The position numbers were made by a program, and so were the translations under genes. From assembly GCA_963667315.1 (NCBI GenBank), contig OY763325.1, positions 3,917,888-3,981,887 of the forward strand: a DNA stretch of 64,000 bases. Reading direction: 5' to 3'. The notes below the pieces were generated by a model that saw nothing but the letters and a program-made list of their open reading frames with translations, was not told the origin of the DNA and ran no database searches. Source of the stretch: DAINPP01 sp963667315. GTDB taxonomy: Bacteria > Thermotogota > Thermotogae > MWEM01. Shown here piece by piece: positions 26,356 to 34,237 of the stretch (its first letter is position 1; each line of letters starts with the position of its first letter).

Positions 26356-28368
26356 TCAGACTTTGAAACGTTTGACCTGTTCAGCGAGTTCTTCCGATAA
26401 GGCATTCAATTCTTCAGATGCGTCGTTGATATTTTTTGCAAGCTTCATTTGAGATTGTGTTTCAGAAGCCATAGTCGTAACCTCATCGGCAATCAGCAGG
26501 ACAGAGCTTGAAGAATTATCCATCGCTCTGGCGATTTCTTCCGTTGAACTGCTTTGTTCCTGGGCTGATGCTGCAAGAGATTCGACCATTTCCGTAACTT
26601 TTGTCATCGACACAAATATTTCATGGAAATGCTTACCGATGACCTTTGAATTATCGTTCAATTTAAGATACAGAGAAGCGATATTCTTTACCGATTCATT
26701 AGCGTCATCCGTTCCTTCGTTAATCTCATTGAGGATTATTGCAATATTCTTTGAGGCTTCCTTGCTTTCCTCGGCCAGTTTTCGGATTTCATCCGCAACA
26801 ACGGAGAAGCCTTTTCCAGCTTCACCGGCCCTTGCTGCTTCAATTGCCGCGTTTAAAGCGAGCAGATTTGTTTGTTCTGCAATAGCACTGATCGTTTTGA
26901 CAATTTCCTGTACTGAATCTGATTTTCTTGCAACTTCTTCAACGACTGTGGTCGTTTGATTGGTATGTTCCTGAACTTCTTCCATCATTTTGTTTTGAAC
27001 TTCAAGTTCATCCTGTCCCGTTTTAATTTCGTTGTTGGATAATTCGATCTGTGATGCCAGTTCCTGTGAAGTATCGGCGATGTTCTGTGCGCTTGCCGAA
27101 AGTTCTTCAACGCCTGCGTTGACTTCCTGCATGGAGGCGGAGGCATTTTGAGCATTGTTTCCCGCATCATCGGATTCTCTGACCAGTTCTTCTATGGAAA
27201 GTTCCTGTTTTTCGGAGACAGTCGTCAAAATCTCAGATGAATTTTCCATCTGTTCGGTTGCTTTCTTTAGGGACTCCATAAGAGATGAGAGCCCATCTAG
27301 ACTCCTGTTTAACGTTCGAGCCATATGACCGATTTCATCTTTAGTATCCGTTTGATACCTTTGAGAAAGATCGCCTTCGCCAAGTGCCTTTATGACATTC
27401 TTAACTGAATTTACTGGTTTTCTGATATATTTTCCACTCATCCAGAATCCTAAAATAAAAGCAACGACAATTAACCCAATGGAGAGCGAAATCATAACGA
27501 TCATCTTGAAAACCACATCTGCAAAGAATTCCTTTTCGGTTGCGACAGAGATAATCGTCCAGCCATTATCGGTCTGCCAGTAACCACCGGAGTAAATTTC
27601 ACCGTCGAATTCAGCTGATACAATATAATCATCTTTTTCAATACTTGTTTCAAGTGCTTCAATGAAATTGGGCTGCATTTTTTCTCCAATCAACTCGGGA
27701 ATCTGATGGAAAATATACTGATAATCTGAATTGATGATAAACGTCGTCCCGGTCTCGCCAAACTTTCTTGACATTATTTTCCGGGAAAATTTTTCAAGAT
27801 CATAATCAACAGCAAAAACACCGATGATCTTGCCGTTTTCCTTAATTTCCCTTGCAAATGTTATGACTTTTTTATTTGTCAGAACATCAAAATAAGGATC
27901 CGTATAAATAATCTTTCCCGAATTTTCAATTGCTTTCTGATACCATGACCGCTTTCTTGGGTCAAAGTTTTTATCAAGATTCTCGGCAAGCGGGTATGAG
28001 ATCAGAGCATTCAAATCCGAGAACTTGTTATAATCCTGAGCCCCGATATAAACACTGAGGATGTCGTCATAATTATCCGTAATCTTTTTGAATTCCTTGT
28101 ACGTTTCCTCAAGTGATTTTTCTCCCTTAAGTGTTTTTTGCGGTTCTGTTGCTGCAGAAAGATAACCGAGAAGATCTTCATAGGGTTGAAGATTATCGTT
28201 TATGATTTCGCTGTTAATTTCAAGAATAGAGGCTATCTGACTCACCCCCGCATTCATTTCTGAAGCAAACTGAAAAATAGTCGAGACAACTGAAACGACC
28301 AGTAAAGGTATAACAGATGCACAGATAATCAGTACGATAAATTTTTTTGTTAGATTTAAATTTTTCAT
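26356..28368 (-). CDS. methyl-accepting chemotaxis protein with dCache sensor
   Basis: 670-aa transmembrane chemoreceptor. TM1 ~9-32; extracytoplasmic double-Cache domain ~35-285 (DPRKRSWYQKAIENSGKIIY and YTDPYFD are dCache_1 hallmarks); TM2 ~290-312; HAMP ~313-365; long signalling coiled coil with the conserved hairpin tip EQTNLLALNAAIEAARAGE (~500). The R-W-Y-D arrangement in the Cache pocket is of the type that binds amino acids or amines in other receptors, but I do not claim a ligand. No C-terminal CheB/CheR tethering pentapeptide is present; it ends EQVKRFKV. No other chemotaxis gene is in the window. Start has AAGGAG eight nt before ATG. Confidence 0.93.
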   Translation of the reverse strand: MKNLNLTKKFIVLIICASVIPLLVVSVVSTIFQFASEMNAGVSQIASILEINSEIINDNLQPYEDLLGYLSAATEPQKTLKGEKSLEETYKEFKKITDNYDDILSVYIGAQDYNKFSDLNALISYPLAENLDKNFDPRKRSWYQKAIENSGKIIYTDPYFDVLTNKKVITFAREIKENGKIIGVFAVDYDLEKFSRKIMSRKFGETGTTFIINSDYQYIFHQIPELIGEKMQPNFIEALETSIEKDDYIVSAEFDGEIYSGGYWQTDNGWTIISVATEKEFFADVVFKMIVMISLSIGLIVVAFILGFWMSGKYIRKPVNSVKNVIKALGEGDLSQRYQTDTKDEIGHMARTLNRSLDGLSSLMESLKKATEQMENSSEILTTVSEKQELSIEELVRESDDAGNNAQNASASMQEVNAGVEELSASAQNIADTSQELASQIELSNNEIKTGQDELEVQNKMMEEVQEHTNQTTTVVEEVARKSDSVQEIVKTISAIAEQTNLLALNAAIEAARAGEAGKGFSVVADEIRKLAEESKEASKNIAIILNEINEGTDDANESVKNIASLYLKLNDNSKVIGKHFHEIFVSMTKVTEMVESLAASAQEQSSSTEEIARAMDNSSSSVLLIADEVTTMASETQSQMKLAKNINDASEELNALSEELAEQVKRFKV

Positions 28369-28447
28369 AAATCACTCCTTTTGAAATCTAAGCAAGTTAA
28401 TCAAGCGGAAAGAAACATAGCTTACTGTAGAATATTTTGTTTTGTAT

Positions 28448-28483
28448 ATTGTATAGTAATTTCAGGAAATGTCAAGACATTTC
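28448..28483 (-). promoter_or_regulatory. chemoreceptor promoter with overlapping operator
   Basis: Minus strand: TTGACA (28470-28475), 16 nt, TACAAT (28448-28453). The -35 sits inside the perfect dyad GAAATGTC-N2-GACATTTC (28466-28483), so a repressor bound there would exclude RNA polymerase. The remaining ~200 nt to cobD (28484-28689) are AT-rich; I see no gene or clear terminator there. Confidence 0.6.
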
Positions 28484-28689
28484 ACAGAGTTTGCGCTGAA
28501 AGGTTTAAAATGCTTCGACTATATCGCTTTTTAGCATGTATATTATATGAATATAAGGAATAATATATTAAAAATGTTATAAATTATGCTGAATATAGGA
28601 AAAGGATGTTTTCTATCTACGGGAAATTTAATTAATAGGAATCGTATATAAATAGACACGATGAATTATACATTTATGTAAAAATACAA

Positions 28690-29631
28690 TTATTTCCTTT
28701 TCACTTGTAGCAATTGTTCTAAAAGCCGATCATTTTCCTTGGGTTTTCTGATAGAAAAACGTATGTGATGTAATAATCCAAAAGACGTACAATCTCTGAT
28801 GGCAATACGGTGTTCTTTGAGTGATTGCTTTAACAACTCTTTTTCTTGTATTTCCATACAGAAATAGTTGGCATCCGTTTTGATCCTTAAGAATTCTCCG
28901 ACTCGTCTTTTTTCTTTCCATATCATCGGTAATGTGTCGGAGGGAAATTTAAATCTATCGTTGAGAACTTCTATCATAAATGCCTTGCCGATGGAACCAA
29001 GGCTCCAGGGCATCCTGTAATGCATCAGTCGATGATAAGGATCGTGAAAATAGCCGGCTCTGATACCCGGAAGGCCGTATATTTTTGTGAATGTCCTCAA
29101 ATGAATGGCTCCCTCATAAAAACGAGGTGTGTGATTTTCGACAAAATCAATAAACGCATCATCTATGACAGGAATGGCATTTCGTTTTAAACAGGTTTGT
29201 ACAAAGTCCTCTACATATCCGTCGTCATAAAAGAAACCCCGTGGACTTTCGGGATTACATAAAATGACGATGTCCCCCTTATCTGCTATCGTATGAGGAT
29301 GTTCGTGTTTCAGTATCTTCCTGTTAAATACGTCAGCTGTTCGTGTATATTCACCATAACAGTATTCAGGTACGATACAACGTCCCGAAAAAGCCATGAA
29401 CAGAAGATATAAAGATTCGGTTGTTCCGGCAGTCAGACAGCATTTTTCGCCAATGAGCGATGAAAGCTCAGTGTCAAGCTCTTCATAATAGATGTATTTA
29501 TCCGAAATCTTTTCAGCCTCGGTGAAAATTCTGTCTGTGAAGGGTGGTTTATATGGATTTACCGAGATTGAAAAGTCCAGAAAATCCTTCGGGACATTTC
29601 CCCCGTGTTTTTCATGCGTTTGACTCGTCAT
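28690..29631 (-). CDS. cobD: L-threonine-O-3-phosphate decarboxylase (CobD-type, PLP)
   Basis: 313-aa fold-type I PLP enzyme of the histidinol-phosphate aminotransferase family. It makes (R)-1-aminopropan-2-ol phosphate for the cobalamin side chain. PLP-binding residues: AGTTESL (~68-74), NPESPRG (~126), aspartate in IDDAFIDF (~157), Schiff-base Lys183 in TFTKIYGLPG and Arg191. The N-terminal HGGN segment and DFSISVNPYKPP are typical of cobalamin-cluster CobD. Its ATG overlaps the stop of cbiB by four nt, and it is the last gene of the operon. At 313 aa it is shorter than Salmonella CobD (364), without the C-terminal extension. Family members can be HisC, but the context decides. Confidence 0.88.
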   Translation of the reverse strand: MTSQTHEKHGGNVPKDFLDFSISVNPYKPPFTDRIFTEAEKISDKYIYYEELDTELSSLIGEKCCLTAGTTESLYLLFMAFSGRCIVPEYCYGEYTRTADVFNRKILKHEHPHTIADKGDIVILCNPESPRGFFYDDGYVEDFVQTCLKRNAIPVIDDAFIDFVENHTPRFYEGAIHLRTFTKIYGLPGIRAGYFHDPYHRLMHYRMPWSLGSIGKAFMIEVLNDRFKFPSDTLPMIWKEKRRVGEFLRIKTDANYFCMEIQEKELLKQSLKEHRIAIRDCTSFGLLHHIRFSIRKPKENDRLLEQLLQVKRK

Positions 29632-30518
29632 AAAAGCACCCCATTAAAAATAAAATGATTAAAAAAAGATTTTTCCGCAAAAAATAGAATCAACAATACC
29701 ATTAAAATTGTAAAGCGGGCGATACGCCAATAGACGTTCAAGGCCTCCTGTAAATCGATTCTATGTGGAAGTTCAGCTTCCGGGTTAATATCATAAACCC
29801 CCTGTTTTCTCAAACGTACATCAAGAATACCAGAGATACAGGCGATAGACCAAGTGCCGTTTATCTTTATGCCACCATATTTTCCTGCGGATTTAAAACA
29901 TTTTCCGGGAGAAATAATGGCAAAGATCAATACCGATAAACGTGCTGGAATAAAATTCAGGACATCATCCAGCCTTGCGGCACATTTCCCGAATTTCTCA
30001 TATTTTTCAGTACGATATCCGATCATCGCATCCATCGTGTTGACACATCTGTATACGAGGGCTCCGGGTAGTCCAAAGAGAATGTAATAAAAGAGTGGTG
30101 AAATAATCCCATCAACAAAATTCTCCGCGAGACTTTCGATAGCAGCTGAATACAGTTCCTCTTTCGACAATTCATCTGTATTACGGCTCACAATCATAGA
30201 AGCAGCTCTTCTCAATTCATTCATATCATCCGTATCACAGCGTTTCACATGTGTATAAAGGCTCGTGACGGAAAAGGTTGAGGTCAGTAACCAGGGAATA
30301 ATAATGAACATAAACAACCCTGTATGGGGTACTCCAAGCGAGACAAGCAACCCGGCAGAACAAACGATTATAACCGTAAAGAAACCGGCAGCAATATTTC
30401 TCGGCATCCTCTTGTCCAGAAAACCGATCAACTTCCCACTCCATACCACCAGGTGAACGGCGTTATAAGGTTCTCCAAAGAAGAGATCCAGCAACAGGGC
30501 GATGAGAAATGCCATCAA
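29628..30518 (-). CDS. cbiB: adenosylcobinamide-phosphate synthase CbiB
   Basis: 296-aa membrane enzyme that joins aminopropanol phosphate to adenosylcobyric acid. Conserved features: DLFFGEPYNAVHLVVWSGK at the N-terminus, SLAENFVDGIISPLFYY (~137-153), NTMDAMIGYRTEKYEKFGKC (~168) and DVLNFIPARL (~193). Four to five helices. It overlaps cbiP upstream and cobD downstream by 4 nt each (ATGA), indicating tight coupling; the pairing with cobD matches consecutive steps. Confidence 0.94.
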   Translation of the reverse strand: MMAFLIALLLDLFFGEPYNAVHLVVWSGKLIGFLDKRMPRNIAAGFFTVIIVCSAGLLVSLGVPHTGLFMFIIIPWLLTSTFSVTSLYTHVKRCDTDDMNELRRAASMIVSRNTDELSKEELYSAAIESLAENFVDGIISPLFYYILFGLPGALVYRCVNTMDAMIGYRTEKYEKFGKCAARLDDVLNFIPARLSVLIFAIISPGKCFKSAGKYGGIKINGTWSIACISGILDVRLRKQGVYDINPEAELPHRIDLQEALNVYWRIARFTILMVLLILFFAEKSFFNHFIFNGVLL

Positions 30519-31951
30519 TGATCCCTCATGATTGCCGGGATATCCAGATTCTTTTCAACTTCAGCAGAAAACAATTTAATTTCCCGGTCGAGTGAGTTGT
30601 TATCCGCTGATATGAAAGAAAGTCCCTTCTTTTCTCTGAAATAATTGAGGAACTCGGCTGTGAATTCGTAATTGTAAAACAACCCGTGTAAATAAGTTCC
30701 CGCAACATTTTCTTTTACGATATCTCTGAACCCTTCTTCGCCGTTTAAAGGGGTACTGAAAGCCTCAGCTTTTTCTGTCAGAATCGTCTCACCATGCCTG
30801 ATTTCGTATCCGTTAATCTGACTATTCAAATTATTCCAGATGACATTACGGACTGTGTTTGCCGTTCTTTTCTCCGCCTTCATCATCGTTTTAACGGACA
30901 ACAAACCGAGTCCTTCCATCATCCCATATTCAGATTCATAATCATCGCTGATCGACTCACCAAGAATTTGAAAACCACCACATATACCGAGAATAAACGA
31001 ACCTCTTTCTTTCGCCTTTTTCAACGCCTTGTCAATTCCCGTTTCCTTCATCCATATCAAATCATCACCTGTACGTTTTGAGCCCGGTAGGATGATGACA
31101 TCTCCATCAATTGCCTCAGCGGAGTCTACAAATCTCACACCGTTAAACCAGGTAAGGGGACTGAAATCGCTGAAATTGGAGATAAACGGTGTTTTAATCA
31201 CACGGATATCCACATCCCCCGTCTTTGACTCCCAGCTTTGCAATGAATCTTCTTCCGGGATATTGTTCTGTATCATAGGAACGACACCGATCGTTTTGAC
31301 ATCATAGCGCCTTTCGAGATAGTCAAATCCGTCGTTCAGCATCTCCTTAATACCTCTGAACTTGTTGAAGATAAACCCTTTGACGAGACCCCTTTCCTCT
31401 TCGTTGAATATCTCCATCGTGCCGACGATTGACGCAAAAGAACCTCCCCTGTCGATATCGGTAACAATATAAGTATCCGCTTTCACAGCTTTCGCCACAG
31501 CCATATTCGTCACATCGTATTTCATCAGATTGACTTCTGCCGGACTTCCCGCTCCTTCTATGATGACATAATCATTTTCATCAATAAGTTTGTTCAGCGT
31601 TTGAATGCCTTTGTCAAAATATTTCCTTTTTCTGTCCGTCATGTATGAAGATGCGGGAATTCTTTCCGTGAAATTCCCTTCAAACACAACATAGGTCTGT
31701 CCCATTTCAGGTTTCAGGAGAATCGGATTGTACAAGACTGATGGTGCTTTACCACAGGCAACGGATTGTATGTACTGCGCCACACTCATTTCAAGTCCTT
31801 CAAAAGAACAGATTGAATTCAGACTCATATTCTGCATCTTAAACGGTGCCACGCTGTACCCTCTATTTTTTAGTATTCGGCACAAAGCCGTACAGGTGAG
31901 AGATTTTCCTGCTCCTGAAGAGGTTCCCACTATCATGATTGGTTTTCCCAT
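30515..31951 (-). CDS. cbiP: cobyric acid synthase CbiP/CobQ
   Basis: 478-aa glutamine amidotransferase amidating the b, d, e and g carboxyls of adenosylcobyrinic acid a,c-diamide. N-terminal ATPase with GTSSGAGKSLT P-loop (~9-19), MSLNSICSFEGLEMSVAQ, EGAGSPAEVNL (~128) and TDIDRGGSFAS; class I glutaminase with nucleophile in LGICGGFQILG (~325) and the histidine of GTYLHGLF (~430). GGAGGT lies before ATG. Upstream is a 138-nt interval with two REP-like palindromes separating it from cbiA; downstream it overlaps cbiB by 4 nt. Confidence 0.95.
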   Translation of the reverse strand: MGKPIMIVGTSSGAGKSLTCTALCRILKNRGYSVAPFKMQNMSLNSICSFEGLEMSVAQYIQSVACGKAPSVLYNPILLKPEMGQTYVVFEGNFTERIPASSYMTDRKRKYFDKGIQTLNKLIDENDYVIIEGAGSPAEVNLMKYDVTNMAVAKAVKADTYIVTDIDRGGSFASIVGTMEIFNEEERGLVKGFIFNKFRGIKEMLNDGFDYLERRYDVKTIGVVPMIQNNIPEEDSLQSWESKTGDVDIRVIKTPFISNFSDFSPLTWFNGVRFVDSAEAIDGDVIILPGSKRTGDDLIWMKETGIDKALKKAKERGSFILGICGGFQILGESISDDYESEYGMMEGLGLLSVKTMMKAEKRTANTVRNVIWNNLNSQINGYEIRHGETILTEKAEAFSTPLNGEEGFRDIVKENVAGTYLHGLFYNYEFTAEFLNYFREKKGLSFISADNNSLDREIKLFSAEVEKNLDIPAIMRDH

Positions 31952-31982
31952 TTTTACCTCCAGAGATCAACATTCCAAGTTT

Positions 31983-32093
31983 GTAGGGACAATTCATGAA
32001 TTGTCCGCAGTACTAAGGGGGATGTTATCACTATGATTTAAAGCTCTAACAAAATTTCAAATGTTACAAGGGTGATTCGTGAATCACCCCTAC
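31983..32093. repeat. pair of REP-like palindromes (BIME-like) between cbiA and cbiP
   Basis: Left unit: GTAG (31983-31986) followed by the perfect palindrome GGACAATTCATGAATTGTCC (31987-32006). Right unit in opposite orientation: GGGTGATTC-GT-GAATCACCC (32070-32089) followed by CTAC, the complement of GTAG (32090-32093). GTAG next to a hairpin is the recognition format of REP elements mobilised by RAYT transposases. The right unit's CTAC is also the cbiA stop codon. The ~60 nt between the units hold nothing recognisable. Confidence 0.75.
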
Positions 32094-33385
32094 ATTCTCC
32101 CAAATGACGGAAAATAAAGATGCGAAAAACTTCCAAGCGTGTTGTTTCTGAAATGCCCTGAAACAAACGCCAAGCCATTCGAAGCCTTTCTGACTTTAAT
32201 TCCATCTTCTTCTTTCCCGTTTTCTATAAAACCATAATGGAACTCATGTCCTCTGAGTTCCTTGTTTGCAAAGATAAAATTATCGGGTAATGAGAGATAT
32301 TCATACCCAAATCGGCGACTCATTCTCTTACCCATCCCGGCATGTCCTTCAAAAAAACCCACCAGTGGTTTGTCCTCAAGCGTTTCATGTAAGTACATAT
32401 AGCCCCCGCATTCTGCGAGAAGGGGGTGGTCTGAATAACATATTTCTTTAATGGCCCTGAGCATTGCCTTGTTTTCGGATAATTCTTTCAGATAGATCTC
32501 TGGATAACCGCCGCATAAATAATAAAAATCCGCATCCGGGAGAGTCTTATCTCTCATCGGAGAGAAGTATACTATGTCATACCCGTTTTGTTCAAGCCAT
32601 TCAATATTTGCCTTGTACATAAAACAAAAGGCTTCGTCTTTTGAGATAGCTGCGGTTTTTACAGATTGATGCAAGGGTGATTTCACGGCACTCTTTGTCG
32701 TCTTCTCTATTTGATGGAACATTGTATTCAAATTAATATTGTCATTTATAAGTGTTGCACATCTTTCGGCGATTGTCAAAATAGTATCTTTCAATTTGAT
32801 CATATCCGTATCAAGCCCAAGATGCCTTGAAGGAATCATTAATCCCTCATCATAGGGCAGTCTTCCCGCAACGGGAACACCTGTTAAGCCTTCAATTGCC
32901 TCTTTTTGCATCTGAAAGAGTTTTTCAGATCTTGATTTTGTAATAACGATTGATTTCACATCTGCTTTGGAATGTTTTACCACACCATCCACCATCGCGG
33001 CAAGTGTTCTGATAGTTGGCTTTTCTTCAACGAGTAAAGTGACTGGTAAACGAATAAACGCTGCCACTTCATCCGTTGAGGCACTACCATCTGATAAGCC
33101 ATCCAGGTGTCCCATGACACCTTCGACAACGGCATAATCTGATTTCTGTATTGCGTTTGAAAATCTTTTGTTTAAAGAACTTTCGGATTCAAAAAAAGAA
33201 TCCAAATTGTAGATCGTGTTTTTTAATACGACATTGTGAAACATGGGATCAATGAAATCCGGCCCAACTTTGAATGAAGAAACAACACCTTTTTTTTGCG
33301 AAAGTGCTAAAAGCCCAAGTGTAAACGTGGTCTTTCCAGAATTAGTCGTCATCGCCCCTATGGTTGTCGCATCAAGTTTTTTCAT
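32090..33385 (-). CDS. cbiA: cobyrinate a,c-diamide synthase CbiA
   Basis: 431-aa ATP- and glutamine-dependent amidotransferase acting on the a and c carboxyls of cobyrinate. P-loop TNSGKTTFTLG (~14), KVGPDFIDPMFH (~39), EGVMGHLDGLSDGSASTDEV (~88), GGYPEIYLKELSEN and glutaminase nucleophile in LLAECGGYMYLHE. The C-terminus SGHFRNNTLGSFSHLYFPSF ends abruptly at a TAG contributed by a REP-like element; family members run some residues further, so a slight C-terminal truncation is likely, probably tolerated. Its ATG directly follows the cbiK stop. Confidence 0.94.
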   Translation of the reverse strand: MKKLDATTIGAMTTNSGKTTFTLGLLALSQKKGVVSSFKVGPDFIDPMFHNVVLKNTIYNLDSFFESESSLNKRFSNAIQKSDYAVVEGVMGHLDGLSDGSASTDEVAAFIRLPVTLLVEEKPTIRTLAAMVDGVVKHSKADVKSIVITKSRSEKLFQMQKEAIEGLTGVPVAGRLPYDEGLMIPSRHLGLDTDMIKLKDTILTIAERCATLINDNINLNTMFHQIEKTTKSAVKSPLHQSVKTAAISKDEAFCFMYKANIEWLEQNGYDIVYFSPMRDKTLPDADFYYLCGGYPEIYLKELSENKAMLRAIKEICYSDHPLLAECGGYMYLHETLEDKPLVGFFEGHAGMGKRMSRRFGYEYLSLPDNFIFANKELRGHEFHYGFIENGKEEDGIKVRKASNGLAFVSGHFRNNTLGSFSHLYFPSFGRM

Positions 33386-34159
33386 TTATTCCTCCAACAC
33401 CTTTACATGCTGAACGTATATATCTCTGATGGCCTGCATTTCTCCCATACCTTTCAGGACACATTCCACATCATATCCCTCATTGATGAGAATAGTCTTC
33501 CAGGACTCCTCTCCATCACCTGCCATATCGTTCTTGGCGTGATCTCCGGCAACAAGCATCAACGGGATCAATTTGATCTTATTATAATCCGTCTTCTTGA
33601 GTGCCTTTATGACATGTTTCAACTCTGGGTAACCTTCTACTGTGCCAATAAAAACATTGTTATAATTCTCATCGCTAAACACGGATTGAATACAGGAATA
33701 GGCTGAGTTGGCATGATGATGTGTCCCGTGTCCCATGAATACAAGTGCTGTCTCTGAATCCAGGTGTTTGAGATCATCTTCAAAAGCTCTGACAACGGCT
33801 CTGTAATCATCAATAATGGTCAAAAGCGGTGTGCCAATGGTCAATTTTTCAAAATCTGTTTTAAAATCATTCGCTTTTGAGAGTAGTTTGTGATACTCCT
33901 CTCCACATATGACATGAAGCGGTTGAATGATGACTTCTGTAAAACCTTCCGTTTTCAATTTTGATAAAGCCTGTTCAACATTGTCGATCGTTTCTCCTCT
34001 CTTCTCAAGAATCTTCTTGACGATGGAAGAAGTGAATGCTGTTCTAACTTCATATCCTTCAAGTGTATGGGCAATATCTTTTACCGTTGCATCTATAGTC
34101 TTTTCTCTTGTACCGTTATGACTGGTTCCAAAGCTGGTAACGAGTATGGCTTTTTTCAT
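33386..34159 (-). CDS. cbiK: anaerobic cobalt chelatase CbiK
   Basis: 257-aa class II chelatase inserting Co2+ into sirohydrochlorin at the start of the anaerobic route. Metal-binding and catalytic residues align with Salmonella CbiK: His144 in MGHGTHHHANSAY, Glu175 in GTVEGYP and His207 in LVAGDHAKNDMAGD. MKKAILVTSFGTSHNGTREK is the typical start. No signal peptide, so the cytosolic rather than the periplasmic heme-binding form. GGAGGG lies upstream of ATG. It follows the transporter genes after a hairpin and is coupled to cbiA with no gap. Confidence 0.95.
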   Translation of the reverse strand: MKKAILVTSFGTSHNGTREKTIDATVKDIAHTLEGYEVRTAFTSSIVKKILEKRGETIDNVEQALSKLKTEGFTEVIIQPLHVICGEEYHKLLSKANDFKTDFEKLTIGTPLLTIIDDYRAVVRAFEDDLKHLDSETALVFMGHGTHHHANSAYSCIQSVFSDENYNNVFIGTVEGYPELKHVIKALKKTDYNKIKLIPLMLVAGDHAKNDMAGDGEESWKTILINEGYDVECVLKGMGEMQAIRDIYVQHVKVLEE

Positions 34160-34194
34160 GTTGTTTTCCCTCCGTAAAATAAAACCTCCAAATT

Positions 34195-34226
34195 GTGTAT
34201 GGGTGATTCATAGATCACCCATACAC
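34195..34226. repeat. REP-like hairpin between the btuF-like gene and cbiK
   Basis: GTGTATGGGTGAT and ATCACCCATACAC form a 13-bp perfect stem with a TCATAG loop. The core GGGTGATTC is the same as in the REP-like unit at 32070, but here GTAT replaces GTAG. It may also act as a processing or partial termination site within the operon. Confidence 0.65.
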
Positions 34227-34237
34227 GTTGTTAAGCG

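Noticed and set aside
28369..28689. Possible RNA gene in the 320-nt gap between the chemoreceptor and cobD
   Set aside because: Apart from the chemoreceptor promoter and operator I see no stable fold, tRNA-like arms or conserved motif.
31728..32036. Plus-strand frame across the start of cbiP and the REP pair
   Set aside because: Antisense to the conserved N-terminus of CbiP and to palindromic DNA; no start signals.
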